This document shows, piece by piece, positions 12,342 to 23,672 of a stretch of 64,000 nt of DNA; position 1 is the first letter of the stretch; each line of letters starts with the position of its first letter. The DNA is from Erinaceus europaeus. Its lineage: Eukaryota > Chordata > Mammalia > Eulipotyphla > Erinaceidae. Below the pieces are notes generated by a model. That model was not told where the DNA came from. It made no database searches and saw nothing but the letters and a program-made list of their open reading frames with translations. Made by a program: the position numbers and the translations under genes. The DNA is taken from contig NC_080166.1 in the NCBI RefSeq assembly GCF_950295315.1, forward strand, positions 97,965,141 to 98,029,140. The letters are read 5' to 3'.

Positions 12342-12875
12342 TGTTACTGAGCAGAATAGCTCAGAAAAAACACAGCTACCTCAGTCCTTGTGACAATGAG
12401 CATAGTGTTTTATTGCAGTGTTTTTGTGACCCCAACAGGAGTTTGGGACAATTAGCATATGAATGACATCAGCCTGAGGCTGAGCAGACTGACCAGGAGA
12501 TGTATTTAAGGACAGACTTGGAGCAGCTTGCTCACTTGATTAGATGACCTTCAGGATGGACTCTCCATTTGGCATGGCTCCAGATTGATCCTGGCCTTTT
12601 CACATGATGATCTTGGGTAACTTAGTTTGCGGACTTTGGACTTCTGCCTATTTTCCTAGCTAGACTTCTGCCCTCACATTCTCAGTGATTTTGTTGAATA
12701 AACCTTTCTTTTGCTTAACTTTAAATGGAGCCATTTTTTGAAGTACCTAGATATTTGCCTTTCACCCCAGTATCACCCTAAATAAACCTTGAATTGTTTA
12801 AACCTGTCCCCAGTGTCCTGCAGTTAATCATTTATGCTCCACAGCCAAACCCCTTTTAAGTTTCAAGTTACAACA
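12342..12875 (+). mobile_element. LTR-like block, probable solo LTR
   Basis: The block starts TGTTACTGAGC exactly where a SINE is cut and ends TTACAACA. It carries a TATTTAAGG TATA-like box near 12503 and AATAAA signals at 12697-12702 and 12781-12786, which fits U3-R-U5 order. I could not find a matching short target duplication or the other half of the SINE. LTR identity rests on boundaries and signals only. Family unknown. Confidence 0.5.
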
Positions 12876-13667
12876 CAGTATTAGTAAGCATGGTTACTCT
12901 TACAGAATTAAAGGGCTCATTCAGACAATAGATGATCCCTGAAGTACAAGACTGTGTTTTAAAGTAAATGTTTGGGGAAGAGTTAGGAGATTATAACATT
13001 GACTACTTTGACTAACAAGTGGGGGCTTATATCATCAATAGTATCTGCACATATACATACCCACAGTGCATACAGAAACCCATAGAGCAGGGGGCAAACC
13101 CCATAATGCTCATTTATTAAAATGACATTAGAATGAAGGATGGGTCACTTTTGGTCTCCTTTCAGTCATCTCTGCACCTGCTTCACCTGTGGTAATTGAC
13201 AAGTGGGTTTCATTTCCCTTCACTGTGTTAGGTGACACTTATCTAAAGCTTAGCTCTTTCCAGAGTAAGGTAGATGTGAGACTCTATGGCTGTTTTTGAC
13301 AGGACATGGGCTCTACCAACTCACAATTTGCTCTCAGATCCTTCCTGCATGGTTTCATGGCTAGCTGGCCTACTTATAACTGGCAAAATTTTGCTATTTG
13401 TAAGATGGGCTTGAAAGATCAGTACCTTTCCTACCTGTTAGTCTACTGTAACATATCCAAAATAAATTAAATATTATAAAAATAGCATTTATTGTTGCTA
13501 TGAAAAAAAATCCTAGATTTATTTACCTGCCATTGTTTTGGAAGGCTCTGACCAAATAATTTCTTGGGTCATATATGACTTAAAAGTCAAGTGTTTCTGA
13601 TACCTACTTCAAGCTATAGTTATATCTGTATCATCCATTACCAAAAAGTTAAATTATATATATTCAA
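12876..13667. other. No recognisable feature
   Basis: Unique-looking sequence with somewhat higher GC than its neighbours. No repeat or gene recognised. Confidence 0.5.
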
Positions 13668-13775
13668 GGGGCTGGGTGAGGGCACACCTGGTTGGGCGGG
13701 CATGTTACAGTGTACAAGGACCCAGGTTCAAGCCCCCGGCCCCCACCTGCAGAAGGAAAGCTTGGCCCTGCCAAG
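13668..13775 (+). mobile_element. Type A SINE, 3'-truncated
   Basis: Good head GGGGCTGGGTGAGGGCACAC and B box AGGTTCAAGCCCCCGG, then the match stops after CACCTGCAGAAGGAAAGCTT. Loss of the 3' half is unusual for a retroposed element and implies a later deletion. Confidence 0.75.
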
Positions 13776-14204
13776 ACAGACACAGATGGAAATAAAAATT
13801 TGGTAAATATAGTTTTCTGTAGTAACATTACTTGTTAGTTTTTAAGTTGATAATTTTGAATGCCCTTCAAAGCATGCTTTAAATAGCTAAGTGACCATTG
13901 GTAGAAAAAAGTTCCTCATTCTCTTAAATGGAAAAAAAAAGTTTTGGAGGTCAAGACTTTTGAAAATTCTCTTCTGCAATGATACAGTGTTTTTCAAAAT
14001 TGTGAGAAAATGGAAGTAATGCTTACTGAATTAAAAGTCAAATATGGCTTGATTTTTTTTTAAAAAAGGACAGTTTAAATGAGCATGTTTACAAATTCAA
14101 AATATAGTAGCAGGATTATAGTTTAGCTTTTTAAATCAAAGATTAATTTAGATACTCATTAATATTTTTAAATATTATTAAGCTAGGTATTTACATTTTT
14201 ATTA

Positions 14205-14259
14205 TTGAGTAGATAGAAATCAAGAGGGAAGCGGTAGATATATGGAGAGAGAGATAGAA

Positions 14260-14312
<53 letters not shown>

Positions 14313-14422
14313 GACCTGCAGCCCTGTTTGAATGCTTGTGAACTTTTCTCCTGCAGGTGGGGATCAGAGATTTAAACCTGGGACCTTGTGCATGGTGCAC
14401 TACCATCCAATCCATGACCTAG
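14205..14422 (-). mobile_element. Type A SINE, minus strand, with expanded (GATA)n/(GACA)n
   Basis: GACCTGCAGCCCTGTTTGAA, CTCCTGCAGGTGGGGATCAG and a worn head near 14400. The normal pyrimidine stretch has expanded into (GATA)n and (GACA)n at 14255-14310. Confidence 0.75.
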
Positions 14423-14534
14423 ACATTTAGTAATAGTTTTACAATGGAAATAATTCCTAAATTGGACAGATCCACTTTTTTTCTGGCAGCATTGAACATG
14501 GAAGAGGTAAATATTATGAAAAAAATGGGGAAAA

Positions 14535-14602
14535 TGGCCAGAGGAGCAGTGGATTTCTAGTGCACCAAGTCCCAGTGATAAAGCTGGAGGCAGGGTTTTC
14601 CT
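14535..14602 (+). mobile_element. 3' end of a type B SINE
   Basis: GGAGCAGTGGATTTCTAGTG, CCAAGTCCCAGTGATAAAGC and TGGAGGCAGGGTT correspond only to the distal domain. The next SINE begins right after it. Confidence 0.6.
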
Positions 14603-14614
14603 TAAAAATAAAAA

Positions 14615-14823
14615 GGGGGGGCTGGGTGGTGGCACACCTGGTTAAATGCACATGTTACAATGCACAAGGACCAGGGTTCAAGCCCCTAGTCCCCACCTGC
14701 AGGGAAAAAGCTTCACAAGTGGTGAAGCAGGGCTACAGGTATCTGTCTCTTTACCTCTGCCTTCCTCTCAATTTCTGGCTATCTCTATCCAATAAATAAA
14801 TACAGATAATAAAAAAAAATTAA
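14615..14823 (+). mobile_element. Type A SINE
   Basis: Complete and only lightly diverged: GGCTGGGTGGTGGCACACCT head, B box GGTTCAAGCCCCTAG, GCTTCACAAGTGGTGAAGCA, CTATCCAATAAATAAATACA tail. Confidence 0.9.
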
Positions 14824-14837
14824 AAAAGAGAAAAAAT

Positions 14838-15246
14838 TACTGGGTCATATGGGAGGTCTATTTCTAGCCTGTGAGGGTCCTTCAAACTGCTCTCCAGAGA
14901 GGTTGGACCAATTTACATTTCCACCAGCAGTGTAGGAGGGTTCCTTTCCCCGCCTCCCCAGACCTTGCCCAACTAGGGTACGAGAGAGACAGGCTGGGAG
15001 TATGGATGCACCTGTCAGTGTCCATGTCCAGAAGAAAATCAATTACAGAAGCCAGACCTTCCACCTCCTGCACCCCATAGCGATCCTGGGCCCATACTCC
15101 CATAGGAAATAGAAAAGCTATGGGGGGGGGGGGCGGAGATAGAATATGGAGTTCTGATGGTGGGAATTGTGTGGAATTATACCCTTCTTATCCACTGGCC
15201 TTGTCATAATTTCCATTTTATAAATAAAAGTTTTTGAAAAAAAAAA
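14838..15246 (+). mobile_element. 5'-inverted L1 3' end (twin-priming type)
   Basis: From ~14838 to ~14953 the sequence is the reverse complement of late ORF2 (compare 42910-43040, for example GGTCATATGGGAGGTC). From ~14953 to 15246 it is the direct-strand 3' UTR (compare 44400-44690), ending in AAATAAAAG and A(11). The two halves point in opposite directions and meet at one junction, the classic 5'-inversion structure. A G(12) run sits at 15121-15132. Confidence 0.8.
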
Positions 15247-16754
15247 GGATAATGATCACACAGAAATACATTTAAAAATAATAATTTTTGGCATTTTGTT
15301 CTCTGCGCAGGCTATTTTCTCTGTCATGGTTCAAGTCATTTTTCTCCTATAGAATACCTTAGAATACATATCCACAGACATTCACTGAACTCTACCTGTG
15401 CTTTCCTCAAAGTCCAGCCCCACATGAATTTGGAGAGTGTATATGTAGCACTTCAAATATCCAGAAAGGATAGAACTATTACACTACATGTTCCTGCTCC
15501 TCTCCATTCTGTGGATAGATATGGAAACCCAGGAGCACATGTTTTTCTGACAACTTGCCTCAACCAGTTTGACTGCCTCCCTGGATAGTGTATCACTGCT
15601 TTTAATTGAAGATAGTTTTGATTTTTTTTTTTAGAGAGAAAATATTTGTGCAAATTTATAGTCCAATATAAGTAGGGGTGTAGCAAAGTACATCATATCT
15701 TCCACACTTCCAGAATCCTTCCCATGTAATCATGCCCTGTGTTTTCTTATAACCATGGCCACATTTGTCAGGTAGTAACTAAAAAATAAATAAATAAATT
15801 CTTCTTCTCTGTAAGAAAGCTGGTGATGGATTTAAATTCAAACTGTCTTTGAGTTGATGTACTTTTTGTGATAAGAAACATTTCCTTATTGTACTCATCA
15901 ACTTTTATTTAGACAACTGAAATAGATTCATTCTGAGATTAATAATGATATACTTTTTCTAATTACTATTTTTGTATTACTTAGGCAAAAGTTTTGTTCC
16001 ATCAAATTATATGAGTCTGTAAAATATAAAATACTTCAAAGGTTCTGCTTGTAATGCAAGATCTATTATTAACTTTCTCAATATTTGCAAATGCCTCTGG
16101 TTATGGTTTTTGCAAATGCACTTGAAAATTGTATTTTTGCAATCTAGTTTATTTAATGAACTGATCATTCCCATGTAATGATAAATGCATATAAAAGCCC
16201 TCCAACGGCATCTCAGGGCATTGTGAAAGGAGTGTTTTTCCTTTACCCTTGACTTCTATTCAGTATTCAACTCAGGTTAAAGCAGATAGTTGTCTGATAT
16301 CTGCATTTTTTTTTTTTTTTTTTTTTTGGTGGCACAATGGATAGAGTGTCCTAATCTATTAAAGGCACTCTAAGGTAACATTAATCCAGGACACCTAAGG
16401 AACTTGTCTAGGCATGTTCTCAAACAGGTCACTTGTTGCTGGGACAGTCACAAGAATAGAACAAGAAGTACTGTTTGGTATGGGAAATAAGAGATCTCAG
16501 TGCCTTCAACTGGCATGTGAAGAAGAAAAACTTAGTTTTTTTTGATACTTTTAAAAAAATTGATATTGCTTATTGTAAAAATGTATAGGTTTATGAATGG
16601 TGTTATTATTAATTTTATGTCATAGTGTATAGCAAAATTTATTACAAATATTCGAACAGAAATCAAGTAGTTGATAGAGATTTTTTGAAGCTTGGAGAGA
16701 ATATGTGATATCTTTTATACCAAATGATTTTTTTCCCCTTTTTTAAAATTTCTT
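15247..16754. other. Unique sequence with a long poly(T)
   Basis: T(22) near 16305-16327 is followed by GGTGGCACAATGGATAGAGT, which looks like a sliver of a SINE head. Nothing else recognised; a 77-codon minus-strand open frame at 15453-15686 has no domain. Confidence 0.5.
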
Positions 16755-16958
16755 TAAATTACCTTTAATTATCTATTGGGTAGAAACAAATTGAGAGGGG
16801 AAAGGGAGAGAGAAAGAGGAAGAGAGACAGAAAGACATCTGTATTACTGCTTCACCACTCACAAAGCTTTCCCCTTGTAGGTGGGGACTGGGGGCTTGAA
16901 CCCAGGTCCTTGAGAATTGTAACATGTGCGCTCAACCAGGTGAGCCACCACCCAGCCC
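16755..16958 (-). mobile_element. Type A SINE, minus strand
   Basis: TATCTATTGGGTAGAAACAA tail, CTGCTTCACCACTCACAAAG, CCAGGTCCTTGAGAATTGTA and AGGTGAGCCACCACCCAGCC head. Confidence 0.85.
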
Positions 16959-17319
16959 TACAAATGCTGCATTATTAGGTATCCAGGTCTTTCCTTAAAA
17001 TATACAAATATGTGATCTACATATAGTTGGGTACTTCTGAATCTTTTGAGATTATTACAATCATTTGAAAATAGGCATTTTTAGCTAAGCCTAATATGTT
17101 CATGATGATTCTGGACCAATATGAAGTACAATTATTTATGTTTAGGTATTTTATATGGCAGTCTAAAGAATCTAATAAATTTGGAAAGAGTATGATGGTA
17201 CAAGTAATAGTCAATGACTAGTTAAAGAATCATAGTAGGAATAATAAATAAATTTCACTTGGTGAGGATTTAGTTTTACAGGTGAATGACTGCATTACTG
17301 TGTAAAATATTTATATTTT
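16959..17319. other. No recognisable feature
   Basis: About 360 bp of AT-rich sequence. Nothing recognised on either strand. Confidence 0.5.
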
Positions 17320-17493
17320 GCTAGAACAGAGAGAAACCAAGTGGGGATGGGGAGATAGGAGAGAGATACAAACCTGCAGCACTGCTTCATTTCTCATGAA
17401 CCTTCTTCCCTGCAGGTGGGGACTGGGGGCTTAAACCTGGGTCCTTGCACATGGTAACTTGGTCACTAAACTGAATGCAACACCACCCAGTCC
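17320..17493 (-). mobile_element. Type A SINE, minus strand
   Basis: AGAACAGAGAGAAACCAAGT, CACTGCTTCATTTCTCATGA, CCTGCAGGTGGGGACTGGGG and CACCACCCAGTCCC head. The oligo(A/T) tail is lost. Confidence 0.75.
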
Positions 17494-18100
17494 CTGTGCC
17501 ATTTGTGAAAAGTAATGTAAGATATGGAGAAAATATCTAACAGTCATACCACAAAGTTTCACTTTTCTTTCACTATACAAAATCATTTTGGGGGGAACTA
17601 TATCAATCATATACATATTTAGATAAGTTTTACAGTAATCTGAGCATTATGTCCAATTAAAATCACATTTACTACCAACTGACAATGAATTATTCCCTCA
17701 AGTTACCTATAACCAATTCACAATGCTTGTACAAATTGAGGATAGAAAAAAAAGAGATTAATTTACAGCTCCAAACGACTTCCCAAAGGTTTTACTTGGG
17801 GCTTTTTCGTGTACTTTGAAATTCTAAAACAAAATAATTTAGTTTCCCTCTAACAACTAAATTAATTGTGCTAATGAAACCGGCTCCTGCTGAAGAATAT
17901 GTCATTTGATGTGTAGTAGGATAAAAAGAATTACAGATGATTGAAATATTAGCAGCATCCTCTATGCAAAACAAAACAAAAATCCCCAGACACATTCAGG
18001 ATGTGAGAGCACTTTTTGAATAAATTAGAATCCAATCATTTCTTTAAATATCTTAGTATAACCCTAGTTAAAAAGAATTATTTAAAAATATCACACAACA
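17494..18100. other. No recognisable feature
   Basis: Unique-looking AT-rich sequence; nothing recognised. Confidence 0.5.
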
Positions 18101-18310
18101 GGGCTTGGTGGTGGTGCACCTGGTTTGCGCACATGTTATAATGTGCAAGGACCCGGGTTCGAGCCCCGGGATCCCACCTGCAGGGGGAAAGTTTTGCAAG
18201 TGGTAAAGCACTGCTACAGATGTCTCTCTGTCCTTCTTCTCCTCTACTTCCCCCTTCCCTCTCAATTTCTGACTGCCTCTATCCAATAAATAAAGTAATA
18301 ATAAAATATA
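18101..18310 (+). mobile_element. Type A SINE, young-looking
   Basis: Head GGGCTTGGTGGTGGTGCACC and perfect B box GGTTCGAGCCCCGGG with its CpG preserved, then CCCACCTGCAGGGGGAAAG and CTATCCAATAAATAAAGTAA. Preserved CpGs suggest a recent insertion. Confidence 0.9.
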
Positions 18311-18324
18311 TATTTTTAATTTTT

Positions 18325-18540
18325 TAATTATTTATTTCCCTTTTGTTGCCCTTATTGTCTTTTTATTGTTGTTGTAGTTATCATTGTTGTTGTTGTTGAT
18401 GTAGTCATTGTTCGATAGGACAGAGAGAAATGGAGAGAGGAGGGGAAGACATAGAGGGAGAGAGAAAGATAGACACCGACAGACCTGCTTCACCGCCTGT
18501 GAAGGGACTCCCCTGTAGGTGGGGAACTAGAGCTCGAACC
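18325..18540 (-). mobile_element. Type B SINE, minus strand, missing its head
   Basis: CCTTTTGTTGCCCTTATTGT, (GTT)n, CGATAGGACAGAGAGAAATG, CTTCACCGCCTGTGAAGGGA and AGAGCTCGAACC, where it stops inside the B box. The distal AGGAGCAGTGGATT domain is also absent. Directly abuts the preceding SINE tail to tail. Confidence 0.8.
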
Positions 18541-18679
18541 AAATAAAAATATTTTGTAAAATACCACACAAGGAAACTTTAGGTATTAAATTTTTGCTAT
18601 ATATCTAGAAGCAAACATACCATACCTATGTATGTATTTGTCACATATATGTGTATATGTATATGGTGAATGTTTATGA

Positions 18680-18928
18680 GTAGTGCTGCTATTACATTAC
18701 CATGTTTAAGGACCCAGGTTTGAGCCCCCGGCTACCATCTGAGAAAAGATTCACTAGTGATGGATTAGTTAGTGCATGTAGTATCACTCCTTCTCTATTC
18801 GTCTCTCTTTTCCTCTCTCTCTCTCTGTCCTTCACCCTCTAAAAGAAAGGAGAAAAAACAAACAGCTGCTAGGAGTGGTGGAATTGTGTAAATACTGAAT
18901 CCCAGACATAACCCTGGTGACAAAAAAA
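18680..18928 (+). mobile_element. Diverged type B SINE
   Basis: AAGGACCCAGGTTTGAGCCC, a CTCTCTCTCTCTGTCC stretch, CTAGGAGTGGTGGAATTGTG and CATAACCCTGGTGAC follow the type B order. Confidence 0.7.
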
Positions 18929-19146
18929 TCATTTTTAAAGAGCCTGGCAACCTTCCATAGTGGCTCCATCACTGTGGAGACCTGATTATAATCACATTCC
19001 TGCCGACTTTTGGTCATGATCAGTTTTCTTCTATTTTAGCCAGTCTAGTGAATTCTCAGTGTCATCTCCTTAAGAATTTAACTTTGTGCACTTTCTTGAT
19101 AATAAATGTGTTTAAGTTTTCCTTTCTTTTCTTCTCCTTCCTGTTG

Positions 19147-19166
19147 TTATTATTATTATTATTATT

Positions 19167-19197
<31 letters not shown>

Positions 19198-19198
19198 G
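19147..19198 (+). repeat. (ATT)n(ATC)n microsatellite
   Basis: Trinucleotide run changing from ATT to ATC units. It sits at the tail side of a worn, minus-strand SINE-like stretch reaching ~19355. Confidence 0.85.
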
Positions 19199-19375
19199 TT
19201 TTCACTAGGGTTCAGGGTTTCACTGCTCTGGAATAACTTTTTCTGACAGAGATAGTAGGGAAGAGGGAGATTCCCCCTGAAATGACTCATCCCTCCTAAG
19301 GACTGGGTTCAAACTTAGTCTCATGGATGGCAAAGCAGGCACCTTTCCCAAGAGAGCTATCTTGGGAAAGTCTTT

Positions 19376-19567
19376 AATTTTTTTATCATCTTTATTGATT
19401 GGATAGAGACAGCCAGAAATCAAGAGGGGAGAAGGAGATAAGGAGGGAACAAGACAGAGAGACACCCGCAACACTGCTTCACCACTCGCAAAGCTTTCCC
19501 TCTGCAGGTGGGGGCTGGGGACTCGAACCTGTGTCCTTGCACACTAGGTGCATCACCACCCAGCCCC
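19376..19567 (-). mobile_element. Type A SINE, minus strand
   Basis: CTTTATTGATTGGATAGAGA tail, ACTGCTTCACCACTCGCAAA, GGTGGGGGCTGGGGACTCGA and CATCACCACCCAGCCCCT head. Several CpGs survive. Confidence 0.85.
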
Positions 19568-19654
19568 TCTTAAACCTTTTTAAATGAACATTAGGGCTAC
19601 TTGTATATCTTTGTTTAGATGTGTTTCTTTTCTTCAGGATTTGCGTGTTACTAA

Positions 19655-19800
19655 CAGATTTACTTATTTCATCTGAAATAGAATTTCACATGATAAAGAG
19701 AGAAGCCGGAGGCCACTCTAGCACACACAACCACAGGGTTTGAATCAGGAACCTGATTCCTGATCCTTGCTCTACCAGCTTGAGTTACATCCCAATGTGT
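19655..19800 (-). mobile_element. Old SINE-like fragment, minus strand
   Basis: TGATAAAGAGAGAAGCCGGA, CCACTCTAGCACACACAACC, GGGTTTGAATCAGGAACCTG and GCTCTACCAGCTTGAGTTAC give a tRNA-SINE order in reverse but match none of the four types closely. Confidence 0.4.
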
Positions 19801-20141
19801 GTGCTCACTTTTCATTTTTGGTCTGTAATTCTGTATTTAGTTTAAGGACAAGTTTCAAAGAGTACATTTTCTAGAATCTAACCTTTAGGCAAATATATCA
19901 CATAGTCAATATTCCCTTTTCTCACTCTTGTCTATCATAGATAATACATTCATTACATCACATTAATCACATTGTTATACCACCAAGCCATGGGTATTTG
20001 TAGAGCTAGATCACCATCTACAAGAGACCTCAAAAATAACACTGAGGAGGAGTAATTTTGCTATGAAAAAGCATGGGATTTTATAAACTGTATAGAGTAC
20101 CTCTTCAGAGCACAGATTTGGAGTGAATCAGATTTGATTCT

Positions 20142-20196
<55 letters not shown>

Positions 20197-20978
20197 GTAT
20201 GCAGTATCTATTTTGCTATATACAAAATTTAGTTCATACCTAGGTTCCAATAGCAACTAGCCTAAGGTTTTCATTTCTCTTTCCTTTTTAAATTCTATTC
20301 AGTCTTGTCTTGAAGTTTATCTTGGAGTTTCTCAAAAGTGTCTTGAAGGTTTAAATAGGATAATACATTAGGTGTCTTTAAGCAGTGAGCTTTCAAATAA
20401 AAAAGCAATACTAGCATAAATTGCCAGAAAACTTGCACGCATAGATTTTGCTAGATGCAATACAGCAAAGCTGAAACCATAGTTTCTAACAGTAAGAGAA
20501 AAGAACATATTGTCATTATCTCTAAACTATGGTAAGAGTATTCTAGGAGTAACAACAGAGCCCAAGGGGCCACTGAGGGAAGACTTTCCAAATGTGATCT
20601 ACCTGGGGTTGGTTCCCAAAAGATGAGAGGTAAATAGTAGGACTAACAGGGAAGTAGGGTACCCAGAGAACAATATTAAGAAAAATTGTCTGGTGGTATT
20701 CAGAAAAATGTAGAAAACTCTACAGCTGTTGATATGAAAACCAAGAAACAGGAAGTGCTAGTGGATGGATGAGAAGTAGCAAAGGCATTCAATATGAAAA
20801 TATTAATTTTCACTGTTTTTAGTATGACTGGCACCAGATCATATAAAGAGTAAACTCTTTTGGTAATTAGTTGCTAGATACAGAAGGAATAACTAAATGG
20901 GCACATTGTCTCCCACCTTGAATTCAGTTCAAAGTCTCTCTCTGTGATCTTATGTACAACCCTTCCCCCCACCCCCCC
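19801..20978. other. Unique sequence with a (TG)n microsatellite
   Basis: A (TG)n run occupies about 20141-20195. The rest shows no repeat or gene that I recognise. Confidence 0.6.
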
Positions 20979-21331
20979 CTTTTTTTTGCCTCCAGGGTTA
21001 TCACTGGGAATCAGCACCTGCAACATGAATCCACTGCTCCTAGAGGCTAATTTTTTTCCTTAGTTGCCCTTGTTGTTTATCGTTGTTGTTGTTGTTATTT
21101 CTGTCGTTGTTGTTGGAGAGAACATGTCGGTGTTGTTGGATAGGACAGAGAGAAATCAAGAGAGGAGGGGAAGACAGAGAAACAGAGAGAAAGACAAGAC
21201 ACCTGTGAGCACACCTGCTTCACACCCCCACCCCATAAGTAGGGAGCCGGGGGCTCAAACTGGGATCCTTACACTGTTCCTTGTGGTTTGTGCCATGTGC
21301 GCTTAACCTGCTGCTCCACCACCCAGCTCCT
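20979..21331 (-). mobile_element. Type B SINE, minus strand
   Basis: TTTTTTTTGCCTCCAGGGTT tail, GAATCCACTGCTCCTAGAGG, (GTT)n, GGATAGGACAGAGAGAAATC and GCGCTTAACCTGCTGCTCCA head. Followed within a few bases by a second copy in the same orientation. Confidence 0.9.
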
Positions 21332-21680
21332 CCCCCCCTTTTTTTTTTGCCTCCAGGGTTATTGCTGGGGCTCAGTGCCTGCACCATGAATCCACTGCTC
21401 CTGGAGGCTATTTTTCCCCCTTTTGTTGCCCTTGTTGTTGTAGCCTTGTTGTGATTATTATTGTTATTATTGATGTCCTTCTTTGTTGGATAGGACAGAG
21501 AGAAACGGAGAGAAGAGGGGAAGACAGAGAGGGGGAGAGAAAAACAGACACCTGCAGACCTGTTTCACCGCCTGTAAAGCGACTCCCCTGCAGGTGGGGA
21601 GCCTGGGGCTCTAACCGGGATCCTTAGCCGGTCCTTGAGCCAAGTCACTTAACCCACTGAGCCACTGCCCCACCCCCCTT
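21332..21680 (-). mobile_element. Type B SINE, minus strand, second of a tandem pair
   Basis: Same order as its left neighbour, but clearly a separate insertion: its own poly(T) at 21340-21349 and independent substitutions. CACTTAACCCACTGAGCCAC marks the head. Confidence 0.9.
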
Positions 21681-22648
21681 TCCTTTTATAATAAAGATAA
21701 ACAAGAAGTATATAAATAAGTATATGGGTGTGGTGTATTTTAGAATGAATTTTGCAGATAAGATACCTGTTAAAATAAGATACCTGTTAAAATGTTTTGA
21801 ATGTCACATACACATGCACAGAGTATAGGGATAGATAAGTAGCCCAAATACTGCTTTATTGTTCCTATCCTTCACTGTGACTTGAATGTTCTGTAATTGT
21901 CATTTATTTCCCTGCTCTTCCTTTTCCATGTAAGATGTAGGGTCAGCTCTGGTTCAGGATGTCTGTAATTCCTCTTTTGCTTGTAGTGGATAATTCTTAG
22001 TGCAGTATAATGAGGCCAATGAAATTTTCAAGACTTCAGAAAATTTATGAGAGATAAAATTCCAAAGCAAATATAAACAGACAAGCCAAGGACCTCATAT
22101 AGGACAGATAGCACTATTACTGACCATGAATGAAGTCTCCATATTTTCTTGTTAATTATTTGCTCTTCGTATTATTTGCAGTCAGAAGACCAGAGACATA
22201 CTGATCAAATTATCTTGTTTAGCCAATCATTTGGAATTCTTTTTCCCTTTCTAAACGTTTTTGAAACTCAGAATCTTTAGCGTTCATACTGGAAAAGGGA
22301 AAACATAGCAGCAAACTAATTTACAAATATCCTTGATAAGTTGGTTTCTAAGAAATGTTCAAAATGGAAGATTTTTTCAATCTTACAATCTATAATAAAT
22401 ATTCCCAGGGTCACATGTGAACAAGAAACATGCGTACACTCTCACTGAAGAGGCAAATCTTTTCTTTTACAAGAATTTTTCATGATAACTCTAGTCAACT
22501 CTTCTGAGAATTATGCTTGATGTTATATCTCAATATAACACGTGCAGCCATAATGTCCAAGCATCAAAGAAATCTATTCTTAATTTCATTATCTAGTCAT
22601 GGTACATTTATTAATGAAGCAAACACTTTGATGAACTTATAATGAATT
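21681..22648. other. No recognisable feature
   Basis: AT-rich unique sequence with a tandem AAGATACCTGTTAAAAT duplication at ~21759-21792. Confidence 0.55.
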
Positions 22649-22850
22649 GGGTCTGGGTGATGGCATACATGGTTGAATGCACAGATTACAATGCTCAAGG
22701 TTCAAGCCCCTTGTCCACATCTGCAAAGGGAAAACTCCATGAGTGGTAAAGCACGGCTGCAGGTGTCTCTCTGTCTCTCTCCCTATCTTTCCCTTCTCTC
22801 TCGATTTCTGGCTGTCTCTATCCAGTAAATTAACAAAGATAATGAAATAA
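22649..22850 (+). mobile_element. Type A SINE
   Basis: GGGTCTGGGTGATGGCATAC head, AGGTTCAAGCCCCTTG, GAGTGGTAAAGCACGGCTGC and CTCTATCCAGTAAATTAACA tail. The ACAAGGACC segment before the B box is shortened. Confidence 0.85.
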
Positions 22851-23065
22851 TTTAACAAAACTTAATATAATGATATTCATTCAAAATTTTGTTGAAGGTT
22901 GCATCCTTATTTAGCTAAACTTTAAAGAAGTGGATTAAATAATGTGACAGCATTATAATGATGACAATTCTAGTTTCAAAGGGTTGCTACAACTCTCAGG
23001 ATTTTGACATTTTTACAAATAATTTCTGATTATTTTGTCTTTTGTAAAATATCCTTATTCATGTG

Positions 23066-23228
23066 GTCCTAGAGGTGGTACATTGGATAAAGCATTGGAT
23101 TGTCAACCATGAGGTCCCACTTTCAATCCCTGGCAGTGCATATACCAGAGTGATGTCTGGTTCTTTTTCTCTCCACCTATCTTTCTTGTGAATAAAAGTA
23201 AATTCTTTCAATAAAATAAAATAATAAA
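23066..23228 (+). mobile_element. Type D SINE
   Basis: GTCCTAGAGGTGGTACATTG, GGATAAAGCATTGGATTGTC, ACTTTCAATCCCTGGCAGTG and CCAGAGTGATGTCTGGTTCT; tail of AATAAAATAAAATAATAAAA. Confidence 0.85.
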
Positions 23229-23409
23229 ATACCCTGACTCTTTACCAAATACATTTAACACCCAAATATAAAATTACTCTTTAGAAATTGTATATTATGC
23301 ATACAAACAAAACCTAATTTATATTTTTTTACATACTTTTTGACTGAATCATTGTCAGTAATTTTTTCCATTTTTCAGGGCTTCAGTTTTCTGATAGAAA
23401 GGAGACATA

Positions 23410-23658
23410 GATTAGAAAAGAAAACACAAGTCGAACCTGAAATGGAATTGGAGTATTACACCAAAGTAAAAGACTCTGGGGTGGGTGGGTGGGTGGGGAG
23501 AATACAGGTCCATGAAAGATGATGAATGACATAGTGGGGGTTGTATTGTTAAATGGGAATCTGGGGAATGTTATGCATGTACAAACTATTGTATTTACTG
23601 TTGAATATAAAATATTAATTCCCCAATAAAGAAATAAATTATTTAAAAAAAAAAAAAA
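23410..23658 (+). mobile_element. Retroposed 3' end of an L1-like element, with 14-bp target duplication
   Basis: AGAAAGGAGACATA occurs at 23396-23409 and again at 23659-23672. The insert ends CCCCAATAAAGAAATAAATT and A(16). A related piece lies at 56160-56320 in reverse. It differs from the main L1 3' tail here, so it is either another L1 subfamily tail or a non-autonomous element. A (GGGT)n run is at 23478-23495. Confidence 0.7.
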
Positions 23659-23672
23659 AGAAAGGAGACATA

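Noticed and set aside
18101..18310. tRNA gene suggested by A and B box sequences in the SINEs
   Set aside because: The B box is good, but no cloverleaf with acceptor-stem pairing could be drawn, and the sequence continues into SINE body and tail.
23461..23500. G-quadruplex-like (GGGT)n run at 23478-23495 as a regulatory element
   Set aside because: It lies inside a retroposed 3' end and has no promoter context; treated as a short microsatellite.
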